DNA of 64,000 nt from Streptomyces olivaceus (GTDB lineage: Bacteria; Actinomycetota; Actinomycetes; Streptomycetales; Streptomycetaceae). The position numbers and the translations under genes were made by a program. Below the pieces are notes generated by a model. The model made no database searches. It worked only from the letters and a program-made list of their open reading frames with translations, and was not told the DNA's origin. Shown piece after piece: positions 8,636 through 16,097 of this stretch (its first letter is position 1; each line of letters begins with the position of its first letter). The stretch is from the NCBI RefSeq assembly GCF_000721235.1, contig NZ_JOFH01000020.1, positions 186,001 through 250,000 on the forward strand. The letters are read 5' to 3'.

Positions 8636-9338
8636 AAGGCTCCTCCGGGTCTGCGGGGGTCCACACGCCCAGCCTAGATGAGACGCGGTTTGTCCATGTG
8701 AGCGTGTAGCGCCAGAAGAGGCGGCGGTGGAGGCGGGCGCCGGGCAGGGTGGCGCGGGCCGCTTCGGTGATGTCGGTGAAGGGCATGTCGGCCGGTCGGG
8801 TCCGGGCGGTCATGGAGGCGGGGCGGGGTGCCCTCCGGGGTCTGTTCTTGAGCCACCCTGCGGCGGCGTTCAGGGGCGCGGCGATCGCGCCGAGTGCGTG
8901 GTCCGTGAGGGTCGCGGGGCGGTAGAGGCCGACGACGACCAAGGTGCCGCCGGGAGCCAGGCGGCTGCGGAAGGCGTGCAAGGTCTCGGTGAACGGCAGG
9001 TGGTGGAGGGTCGCTACGCAGGTGATGACGTCGAAGGGGCCTGCGGGTAGCTCGGTCGCGGCGTCCATGACCGTGAACGAGGTGCGCGTCGGCTCGGGGG
9101 TCAGCGCGCGTGCCCGTGCGGTGATCGCGGGATCGGAGTCGACGCCCAGGACGTGATCGGCGCGGGTGGCCAGGAGGCGGGCCAGGTCGCCGGTGCCCGA
9201 TCCGACGTCCAGCGCGCTGCCGAAGCGGCGGGGGAGTTGCCGCAGGATCCAGCGGTGGTAGTGGGCGTTGTGGTCCCAGGGGTGGGCGGCGTTGAAGCGA
9301 TCGAGTGCCTGGAGTGCCCGGCGCGGTGACGGCCTCAT
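8619..9338 (-). CDS. class I SAM-dependent methyltransferase
   Basis: A 239-residue enzyme of the Methyltransf_11/25 type. Motif I reads ALDVGSGTGDLARLLA and is followed by VLGVDSDPAITARAR (acidic residue that binds the ribose) and the post-motif VITCVATLHHLPF. The substrate is unknown. The start is the ATG at 9338, preceded by GGAGGAAG at ideal spacing; the frame stays open to 9455 but the extension is low-complexity. The 3' end overlaps the Uma2 gene. Confidence 0.85.
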   Translation of the reverse strand: MRPSPRRALQALDRFNAAHPWDHNAHYHRWILRQLPRRFGSALDVGSGTGDLARLLATRADHVLGVDSDPAITARARALTPEPTRTSFTVMDAATELPAGPFDVITCVATLHHLPFTETLHAFRSRLAPGGTLVVVGLYRPATLTDHALGAIAAPLNAAAGWLKNRPRRAPRPASMTARTRPADMPFTDITEAARATLPGARLHRRLFWRYTLTWTNRVSSRLGVWTPADPEEPCDRDR

Positions 9339-9701
9339 GCGACTTCCTCCGTGAGTACTTCCGACTTCCGACTGCCCTGCAGTGGCGTGATCGCCGCCGC
9401 CCTGCTGTCCACCACCGCAGTGGGGTGACCGACTGTCATTCATATACGTGGACATCTTCCCCTGTTATGAGTGTTGACCCTGCGAGACGCCTCGCAGCAC
9501 ACTGAGCTACGCCCGCCTCTCGGTGGGTGAACGGCCTCCACGCACCCCACGGGTGCGGTCACCGCACTGGCGCCACATCTGCACCGTGCGCGGCCTCCAC
9601 GCGTTCTTCCCGCACCTCGGCGACGTACGCACCGCCGCTCTGCCTCCGCCGCGCGCGTTCCGCTGCCCTGCATCGAGTCTGCACCGAGACGAGGAGCACT
9701 C
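9339..9701. other. intergenic region with tRNA-like 5' fragment
   Basis: This 363-bp gap between divergent genes holds a perfect 7-bp hairpin CTGCGAG-acgc-CTCGCAG at 9480-9497. On the minus strand it also holds GCGGGCGTAGCTCAGT (9516-9501), which matches the first 14 bases of the tRNA-Gly at 42792. The rest does not fold as a tRNA. No gene is supported. Confidence 0.5.
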
Positions 9702-12263
9702 ATGACCGGATTCAGTCGTCGTGGTTTCATCCGGGCCGCCGGGGTCGGGTCCGCCGCGCTGGCCCTGCCGTTGGCCGGCGCGGCGGGCGTGGCCAGGGCA
9801 GGCGCGGGGACGGGGGCGGAGGAGGCCGGGCCGACGGCGTTGCGGGGGGCCGTGCACGCGTCGGGGGACTGGGAGGTGACCGCGACCGTCCTGGGCTGGA
9901 GCTTCGGCGGTTCGCTCGGCTCGGCCGCGACCGGCATCGCCACCCGGACGGGGTCGGACGCGGTGGGCGCGTACAGGGAGACCACGTTCACCTTCGCGTC
10001 GGGTGCGCGGAAGGGCGGCGTCCGCGTCTACGACGCCGCGTCCTGCGTCGTGTTCACCGATACCCGCGTCCGCGCCGGTGCCAACTCCGGGCCGTTCCCC
10101 ACGTTCACGCGGTACCCGAGACTCGGCCATCAGCTGAGCCACCGGGAGTGCTTCGGGAAGTTCCAGTTCAACTCCTTCGGGAGTGCGGCGGACAGTCCCT
10201 GGGTGTACTTCGACGACTCGGGCAACGCCTTTCTGCTCTCGGCGGCCGACCAGTTCCAGGACACGCGGACCACGCAGGCGGCAGACGGTTCCCTCGCGGT
10301 CGGTGTGATCGACACCGTCGGCACGCTGCCCGCCGGGTACACACGCAAGACCATCCTGTCGGTCAAGGCCGGCATCGGCGCCGTCCACCGCGCATGGGGC
10401 ACCGCGCTGACCCGGCTCGCGGGCAAGACCACGCCGGCCAACGACACGGGCGTCATCCTCGACACACTCGGCTACTGGACCGACAACGGCGCCGACTACT
10501 ACTACAAGTTCGACGAGTCGAAGGGCTACGCGGGCACCCTGCTCGCCGTCCGTGACGAGTGGGCCGCCCAGAAGATCCCCATGGGGTACATGCAGCTCGA
10601 CAGCTGGTGGTACCCCAAGGGTCCCGACGGCAAGTGGGACGCCCTCGACCACGGCACCTCGGTGTACGAGGCGGAGAAGACGCTGTTCCCGAACGGACTG
10701 GCCGCGTTCCGGAAGGAGTTGGGCAAGCCGCTCGTCACCCATGCCCGGTGGATGGACGAGACGAGTCCGTACCACGGGCAGTACGACTTCTCGAACAACG
10801 TTGTCATCGACCCGGAGTTCTGGCAGGGCGTCATGAAGTACCTGCGCGAGGGCGGCGTCACCGTCTTCGAGCAGGACTGGCTCTGCACCAAGGCCAAGCC
10901 CGCCGACACCAACCTCACCGACGCCGACGCGTTCTTCGACCACATGGCCCGGTACTCGGCGGCCGAGGGCATCGACCTCCAGTACTGCATGGCCCTGCCG
11001 CGCGACTACCTCCAGACCACCCGCTACCCCCACCTGACGACGATCCGGGTCAGCGACGACCGCTTCGACCGGCCCAAGTGGGACATGTTCCTCTACGACT
11101 CGCAGCTCGCGGGCGCGCTCAGCGTGTGGCCCTGGGTGGACGTGTTCCTGAGCGGCGAGACGAACAACCTGCTGCTGGCGAACCTGTCGGCGGGGCCGGT
11201 CGGCGTCGGGGACGCGCTCGGCAAGGTGAGCGCGGTCAATCTGGCGAAGGTGGCACGGCCCGACGGGGTGCTCGTCAAACCCGACGTGCCGATCGTCCCC
11301 ACCGACGCGACCTACGTCGGAGAGGCGGCCGGAAAGCTGCCCGCCATGGTCGCCTCCACCCACGTCGCCCACGCCACGGGACTCACCTACCGCTACGTCT
11401 TCGCCTACGCCCGGCAGTCCCGGGAGCCGCAGCGGCTCTACCAGGCCGAGGACGCGACCCTGTCCGGAGCGGTCGTCGGCACCGACCAGTCCGGCTACAC
11501 CGGCAGCGGCTTCGCCGACTTCCAGAATCCCGACGGCGACTACGTGGAGTGGACGGTGCAGGCGCCCGCGGCCGGCACGTACACCCTCCAGTTCCGCTAC
11601 GCCAACGCCTCCTTCACCGACCGCCCGCTCGCCGTGTCGGTGAACGGCGCCGCCGCCCGCACCCTGTCGTTCCCGTCGACCGGCTGGTGGAACGCGTGGA
11701 GCGTCGTGGGGCTGACCGCGACCCTCGCCGAAGGCGCGAACACCGTCCGCGCGACCGCCACCGGGGCGAGCGGCGGCAACATCGACTGGCTCGGCGTCAC
11801 GCAGGGCGCCGTGCCGACCGGCATGTCCCAGAGCGTCTCCTTCTCCCTGGCCTCCCTTGGCGTGGGCGGACCGGCGTACGTCTACGACTACTACGCCGGG
11901 AGCGGTACCCGGGTCGCGGCGGGCGGCAGCGTCGAGGCCACCGTCGGCGACGGGACGTACTGGGTCGTGGCCCCGGCGGGGCCGTCCGGGATCGCCTTCC
12001 TCGGCGACGCCGGGAAGTTCGTCGGGCACGGCCGGAAGCGCGTCGTGCACCTCGGCGACGACGGGGCCGTGCACGCCACGATCGCCTTCGCCGCCGGCGA
12101 GGGCCCGGTCACCCTGCACGGCCACGCGCCGCGCAAACCGGCCGTCACCGCCACCGGGGGACGCGTCGGCGCCGTCACCCACGACACCGCGTCCGGCCTC
12201 TTCACCGTCTCCGTCTCCGTCAGCGGCACCGGTCGGGAGGCCGTCGTCACCCTCGCCCCCTGA
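9702..12263 (+). CDS. Tat-exported glycoside hydrolase with CBM6/35-like module
   Basis: An 853-residue secreted protein. The N-terminus has a twin-arginine signal (SRRGFIRAAGVGSAALALPL). A (beta/alpha)8-type catalytic region lies near residues 250-560, with acidic-rich motifs MGYMQLDSWWYP and VTVFEQDWLC that resemble clan GH-D (alpha-galactosidase-like) barrels. A carbohydrate-binding module near residues 582-705 begins YQAEDATLSGAVV and ends GGNIDWLGV, as in CBM6/CBM35. GAGGAG sits before the ATG. The gene stands alone, followed by a strong hairpin. The substrate and exact GH family cannot be fixed by eye; a plant or fungal polysaccharide side chain is likely. Confidence 0.7.
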   Translation: MTGFSRRGFIRAAGVGSAALALPLAGAAGVARAGAGTGAEEAGPTALRGAVHASGDWEVTATVLGWSFGGSLGSAATGIATRTGSDAVGAYRETTFTFASGARKGGVRVYDAASCVVFTDTRVRAGANSGPFPTFTRYPRLGHQLSHRECFGKFQFNSFGSAADSPWVYFDDSGNAFLLSAADQFQDTRTTQAADGSLAVGVIDTVGTLPAGYTRKTILSVKAGIGAVHRAWGTALTRLAGKTTPANDTGVILDTLGYWTDNGADYYYKFDESKGYAGTLLAVRDEWAAQKIPMGYMQLDSWWYPKGPDGKWDALDHGTSVYEAEKTLFPNGLAAFRKELGKPLVTHARWMDETSPYHGQYDFSNNVVIDPEFWQGVMKYLREGGVTVFEQDWLCTKAKPADTNLTDADAFFDHMARYSAAEGIDLQYCMALPRDYLQTTRYPHLTTIRVSDDRFDRPKWDMFLYDSQLAGALSVWPWVDVFLSGETNNLLLANLSAGPVGVGDALGKVSAVNLAKVARPDGVLVKPDVPIVPTDATYVGEAAGKLPAMVASTHVAHATGLTYRYVFAYARQSREPQRLYQAEDATLSGAVVGTDQSGYTGSGFADFQNPDGDYVEWTVQAPAAGTYTLQFRYANASFTDRPLAVSVNGAAARTLSFPSTGWWNAWSVVGLTATLAEGANTVRATATGASGGNIDWLGVTQGAVPTGMSQSVSFSLASLGVGGPAYVYDYYAGSGTRVAAGGSVEATVGDGTYWVVAPAGPSGIAFLGDAGKFVGHGRKRVVHLGDDGAVHATIAFAAGEGPVTLHGHAPRKPAVTATGGRVGAVTHDTASGLFTVSVSVSGTGREAVVTLAP

Positions 12264-12279
12264 GTCCCCACCCGGTCCA

Positions 12280-12322
12280 CCTCTCCCGGTGGGGTACCCG
12301 GCCGGTGCCCCACCGGGAGAGG
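12280..12322 (+). terminator. hairpin terminator after exported glycosidase
   Basis: A perfect 15-bp stem (arms 12280-12294 and 12308-12322) with a 13-nt loop lies 17 bp after the stop codon. There is no clear U-tract, as is common in Streptomyces. Confidence 0.75.
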
Positions 12323-12515
12323 TCGTGCGGCCGATGCCCCACTGGGAGGAGACGTGTGACTCTCTGGCCCGTTTCGCGGGTATTTTGGACCCATGGAATG
12401 TGACCAGGGACACGTTGCCGATCTCAGGGGGCCTGCCTCGGCACCTTCTGGGTAGGGGCTGCCGTAACCCGCCGAAAACACACTCGGCACGACGAACGAC
12501 CCCGAGGAGACTCCC

Positions 12516-12821
12516 ATGGCTGCACTGGCACCCCTTCTGCTGCCGGCCCCCTCCAAACCCGTGGCGGAGCCGTCCACCCCCTGGGCGGAGCCCTCCGTCG
12601 CCTCCGACACCCCGCACTACTGCGTCTTCGGCGCCACCGGCAGCAGCGCGGAGACGCCGCTGACCAGCGAGCCCCCGCTGCCCGACGCCGAGCCCCTCAC
12701 CAGCGAGTCGCCGTTCGCCGACGCCGTACCGCTGACCAGCGAGTCCTCGCCCGGACTCACGGCCGACGTGCCGGAGCAGGGCGGCCCCTCCTTCGCCGTC
12801 CCGGAACCCACGATGTCGTAG
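12516..12821 (+). CDS. small repeat protein upstream of malQ, function unknown
   Basis: A predicted 101-residue protein of unknown family. GAGGAGACTCCC precedes the ATG, and the stop lies 9 bp before malQ, so the two genes are probably one transcript. The N-terminus is hydrophobic and Pro-rich (MAALAPLLLPAPSKP). Residues 48-85 hold three copies of a PLTSE(P/S) repeat: PLTSEPPLPDAE, PLTSESPFADAV, PLTSESSPG. There is one cysteine, in SDTPHYCVFGATGSS. No signal-peptidase site or membrane helix is convincing. It is acidic and likely disordered. Codon use looks genuine (strong third-position GC). Confidence 0.6.
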   Translation: MAALAPLLLPAPSKPVAEPSTPWAEPSVASDTPHYCVFGATGSSAETPLTSEPPLPDAEPLTSESPFADAVPLTSESSPGLTADVPEQGGPSFAVPEPTMS

Positions 12822-12830
12822 AGGTGGCAG

Positions 12831-14969
12831 ATGCCCGCAGCCCGGCCGGACGACCACCCCACCGAGGGCCTTCCCGAAGACCTTCCCGAGGATCTGACCC
12901 GGCTCGCCGCGCTGCACGGCGTCGCCACCTCCTACTGCCCCGACCCGGACCGCACCGTCCCGGCCTCGGCCACCGCCGTCACCCACGCGCTGGCCGCCCT
13001 TGGCGTGGACACGCGCACCCCCGGAGCCGTACGGGCCGCGCTCGCCGCCCGTGAGACCGAGCTGCGCGAGCGCCTGCTGCCGCCCACCGTCGTTCTCTGG
13101 GGCGACGGCGGCACCCCCGCCGCCCTGGCGGCGCTGCCCGCCGGCACCCGGCTGCGCGTCGACACCGAGCAGGGCGAGCGACGTGAGGGGACCGGGCGGC
13201 TGCCGGACGACGGGACGGGGCCGCTGCCGGACGGCGTCCACCGGGTGACCGCCACCGCGCCCGACGGGCGCACCGCCGAGGCGCACCTCGTCGTCGCCCC
13301 GGCGCGGCTGCCCGCCCCCGCCGCCCGCTCCCACGGACTCCTCGTCCAGCTCTACTCCCTCCTCTCCCACCGCTCCTGGGGCATGGGCGACCTCGGCGAC
13401 CTCGGCGAACTGGCCGGCTGGGCCGGACGCGCCCTCGGCGCCGGATTCGTGCAGGTCAACCCGTTGCACGCGGCCGTGCCAGGCGCCCCCACCGATCCGT
13501 CCCCCTACCGGCCCTCCTCCCGCCGCTTCCCCGACCCCGTGCACCTGCGCATCGAGGACGTGCCCGAGTCCGCCCACGTCACCGACCCCGAGCGGGCCCG
13601 CGCGCTGCGGGAGCGGGCGGCGCGGCTGCGGGAGGGGGTACTGGACAAGGGCGCCCTCATCGACCGGGACGCCGTGTGGGAGCTGAAACGGGACGCCCTC
13701 GAACTGCTCCACGAGGTCCCCCTCGGGCCCGGTCGCCGCGCCGCCTACTGCGACTACCTCGCCGAACAGGGCACCGCCCTGGAGGACCACGCCACCTGGT
13801 GCGCGCTGGCCGAGGTCCACGGCCCCGATTGGCACCGGTGGCCCGAAGGGCTGCGCGACCCCCGTTCGGCCGCCACCGAGCGCGCCCGCAGCGAGCTGAT
13901 GGACCGCGTCGACTTCCACTCCCGCCTCACCTGGCTCACCGACACCCAGCTCACCGCCGCCCAGCGCACCGCCCGCGAGGCCGGCATGCCGGTCGGGATC
14001 GTCCACGACCTCGCCGTCGGCGTGCACCCGCGCGGCGCCGACTCCTGGGCCCAGCGGGAGTACTTCGCCGCGGGCACGTCGGTGGGCGCGCCGCCGGACG
14101 CCTTCAACGCCCGCGGCCAGGACTGGGGCCTGCCGCCCTGGCGCCCCGACCGGCTGGCGGAGGGCGGGTACGCGCCCTTCAGGGGGCTGCTGCGCGGTCT
14201 GTTCCGCTACGCCGGCGCGTTGCGCGTCGACCACGTCATGGGGCTGTTCCGGCTCTGGTGGGTCCCCGAGGGCCACCCGCCCACCGAGGGCACCTACGTC
14301 CACTACGACGCCGAGGCCATGCTCGCCGTCCTCGTCCTGGAGGCCGCCCGGGCCGGTGCCGTGGTCGTCGGCGAGGACCTGGGCACCGTGGAGCCCGGCG
14401 TGCGCGAGGCGCTGCGCGAGCGCGGGGTGCTCGGCACGTCCGTGCTCTGGTTCGAGCGGGACTGGACCGGCGACGGCCGTCCGCTGCCGCCCGAACGCTG
14501 GCGCGCCGACTGCCTGGCCACCGCCACCACCCACGACCTGCCCCCCACCGCCGCCCGCCTCACCGGCGAGCACGTCGAACTCCGCGACCGCCTCGGCCTG
14601 CTGGCCCGCCCGCTGGAGGAGGAACGCGCCGCGGCGTCGGCGGACATCGCCGAGTGGCTGGACGTCCTGGCCCGGCTCGGCCTGCTGCACGGCACCGGCG
14701 GCGGCACCGGAACCCCCGCCGAGGAGGCGGAGATCCAGGCCGTGCACCGCTTCCTGCTGCGCACGCCCGCCCGCATGGTCGGCGTCTGGCTCCCGGACGC
14801 CGTCGGCGACCGCCGCCCGCAGAACCTCCCCGGCACCTGGGACCAGTACCCGAACTGGCGGCTGCCCGTCGCCGACGCCGAGGGCCGCCCCGTGACCCTG
14901 GAGGACCTGGCCGCCTCGCCCCGACTGCACGCCCTGATGGACGCCGTACGGGAACGCGGCGACGGCTGA
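12831..14969 (+). CDS. malQ: 4-alpha-glucanotransferase (amylomaltase)
   Basis: A 712-residue GH77 enzyme that transfers alpha-1,4-glucan segments during maltodextrin and glycogen metabolism in the cytoplasm. The catalytic residues expected for amylomaltase are all present: nucleophile Asp467 in RVDHVMGLF, acid/base Glu515 in VVGEDLGT, and Asp569 in TTHDLPPTA. The N-terminal extension of about 150 residues is typical of the long actinobacterial and enterobacterial form. GAGGTGG is the ribosome site. It follows the small repeat gene by 9 bp. Confidence 0.95.
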   Translation: MPAARPDDHPTEGLPEDLPEDLTRLAALHGVATSYCPDPDRTVPASATAVTHALAALGVDTRTPGAVRAALAARETELRERLLPPTVVLWGDGGTPAALAALPAGTRLRVDTEQGERREGTGRLPDDGTGPLPDGVHRVTATAPDGRTAEAHLVVAPARLPAPAARSHGLLVQLYSLLSHRSWGMGDLGDLGELAGWAGRALGAGFVQVNPLHAAVPGAPTDPSPYRPSSRRFPDPVHLRIEDVPESAHVTDPERARALRERAARLREGVLDKGALIDRDAVWELKRDALELLHEVPLGPGRRAAYCDYLAEQGTALEDHATWCALAEVHGPDWHRWPEGLRDPRSAATERARSELMDRVDFHSRLTWLTDTQLTAAQRTAREAGMPVGIVHDLAVGVHPRGADSWAQREYFAAGTSVGAPPDAFNARGQDWGLPPWRPDRLAEGGYAPFRGLLRGLFRYAGALRVDHVMGLFRLWWVPEGHPPTEGTYVHYDAEAMLAVLVLEAARAGAVVVGEDLGTVEPGVREALRERGVLGTSVLWFERDWTGDGRPLPPERWRADCLATATTHDLPPTAARLTGEHVELRDRLGLLARPLEEERAAASADIAEWLDVLARLGLLHGTGGGTGTPAEEAEIQAVHRFLLRTPARMVGVWLPDAVGDRRPQNLPGTWDQYPNWRLPVADAEGRPVTLEDLAASPRLHALMDAVRERGDG

Positions 14970-15030
14970 GAGGGGGCGCGCCCGGCCCCCGTACGGGCAC
15001 CCCGGACGCGCGGGCCCGCGGGGCGTTCGC

Positions 15031-15045
15031 TAACTTTGCACCGTG
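15031..15045 (+). promoter_or_regulatory. -10 element TAACTT six bases before GTG (leaderless start)
   Basis: TAACTT at 15031-15036 is followed by 6 nt and then GTG at 15043. There is no Shine-Dalgarno sequence. This spacing puts the transcript start on or next to the initiation codon. Confidence 0.55.
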
Positions 15046-15333
15046 GACAAGAAGAACGCCCTGCGCGCCGGCGCCCTGGCAGCCGGTACGACGCTGATGA
15101 TGCTGCTCATGTCGTCCCCCGCGCTCGCGCTGACCCGCGACGACGGCGACGACCCCGGCACCGGCCTGAGCGTCGTCGAGACGCTGGGTCTCTACGTCCT
15201 GGCCCCGATCGCGCTGTTCGTGGTCATCGCGGGTCTGATCATGGTCCTGGACCGCTCGCACCCGGACCACAGGGTGACCAGCCCCAACACCAAGGCCAAG
15301 GCGGCCAGGCAGAAGGCCGGCGCGAAGGCCTGA
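15043..15333 (+). CDS. small membrane protein, unknown function
   Basis: A 96-residue protein. Residues 8-28 form a hydrophobic signal-like segment (GALAAGTTLMMLLMSSPALA) with a plausible signal-peptidase site after ALA. Residues 45-66 form a membrane helix (LGLYVLAPIALFVVIAGLIM). The tail is basic and Ala/Lys-rich (KAKAARQKAGAKA), probably cytoplasmic. It looks like a conserved Streptomyces small membrane protein but I do not recognise a function. It starts at GTG without a ribosome site. Confidence 0.75.
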   Translation: MDKKNALRAGALAAGTTLMMLLMSSPALALTRDDGDDPGTGLSVVETLGLYVLAPIALFVVIAGLIMVLDRSHPDHRVTSPNTKAKAARQKAGAKA

Positions 15334-15362
15334 CCTTCGGGACCGGCCGCCTCGGCTCCCCC

Positions 15363-15406
15363 GAGGGCGCCGCCCCCACCGGACACCGGTGACGGGCGGC
15401 GCCTTC
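15363..15406. terminator. bidirectional hairpin between small membrane gene and MarR gene
   Basis: Arms 15363-15375 and 15394-15406 pair over 13 positions with one G-U. The hairpin lies between convergent genes, so it can serve both. Confidence 0.65.
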
Positions 15407-15447
15407 GGCGTGTCCGGGGACGCGCCCACCCGTGCGCCCGCGCCGGC

Positions 15448-15981
15448 TCAGTGCTCCGTCCCGGCGAGCAGGTCCCGCAGCAGGTCGGCCACCTGGGCGG
15501 CCTGCCGTGCGTCGAGCGCGGAGAGGGCCGCCGCCTGGACGGCGAGCCCCGCGCCGACCGCCTCGTCGATCAGTGCGAGGCCCCGGTCGGTGAGCGTGAC
15601 CTGCAGTGCCCGGCGGTCGTGCGGGTCGGGGGAGCGGCGCAGCAGCCCGGCCCCCTCCAGCCTGTCCAGCCGCCCGGTCATGCCGCCGGTGGTGAGCATC
15701 AGCGTGGCCGACAGCTGCCGCGGCGAGAGCGTGTAGGGCTCCCCGGCCCGCCGCAGCGTCGCCAGCGCGTCGAACTCCCCGCGGGAGATCCCGAAGCGCG
15801 CGTACGCCGTCTCCATCCGGTCGCCCATCGCGCGCGCCAGCCGGAAGACACGGCCGAACACCTCCATGGCGGCCGTGTCCAGATCGGGCCGCACCCGCGC
15901 CCACTGGCCGACGATCGCGTCGACGGGGTCCTCGTGCCGCTCGGGGCGCTGTTCCGGAGACTGGCCGGGGCTGTCGGTCAT
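15448..15981 (-). CDS. MarR-family transcriptional regulator
   Basis: A 177-residue winged-helix regulator. The DNA-binding part is visible in LSPRQLSATLMLTTGGMTGR, and the wing follows as LLRRSPDPHDRRALQVTLT near residues 112-131. The start ATG at 15981 gives MTDSPGQSPEQ; the frame remains open far upstream but that is non-coding. Ligand and targets are unknown. It lies downstream of pepN, separated by a hairpin, so it probably has its own promoter. Confidence 0.9.
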   Translation of the reverse strand: MTDSPGQSPEQRPERHEDPVDAIVGQWARVRPDLDTAAMEVFGRVFRLARAMGDRMETAYARFGISRGEFDALATLRRAGEPYTLSPRQLSATLMLTTGGMTGRLDRLEGAGLLRRSPDPHDRRALQVTLTDRGLALIDEAVGAGLAVQAAALSALDARQAAQVADLLRDLLAGTEH

Positions 15982-16043
15982 GGCACGAGTATCGGCCACG
16001 CGCCCTGGCGCCCCGGCACACCGGACGGCGCCCCGCACACGGC

Positions 16044-16073
16044 AGGGGCGCCCGGACCACGCCGGGCGCCCCT
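16044..16073 (-). terminator. terminator downstream of first pepN
   Basis: A perfect 12-bp stem (16044-16055 with 16062-16073) and 6-nt loop ACCACG lies 25 bp after the pepN stop. Confidence 0.75.
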
Positions 16074-16097
16074 GACACGTAGGGCCGGTCGTACGGG

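Noticed and set aside
8619..9455. Longer methyltransferase start at 9455
   Set aside because: The extension is low-complexity; GGAGGAAG and ATG at 9338 give the family-typical start.
9440..9516. Complete tRNA gene
   Set aside because: Only the 5' acceptor and D-arm part match; no anticodon or T arm.
9507..14930. 1807-codon minus-strand open frame
   Set aside because: It is the antisense shadow of the glycosidase and malQ genes; high GC removes stop codons. The product is Gly/Arg/Val-rich with no domain.
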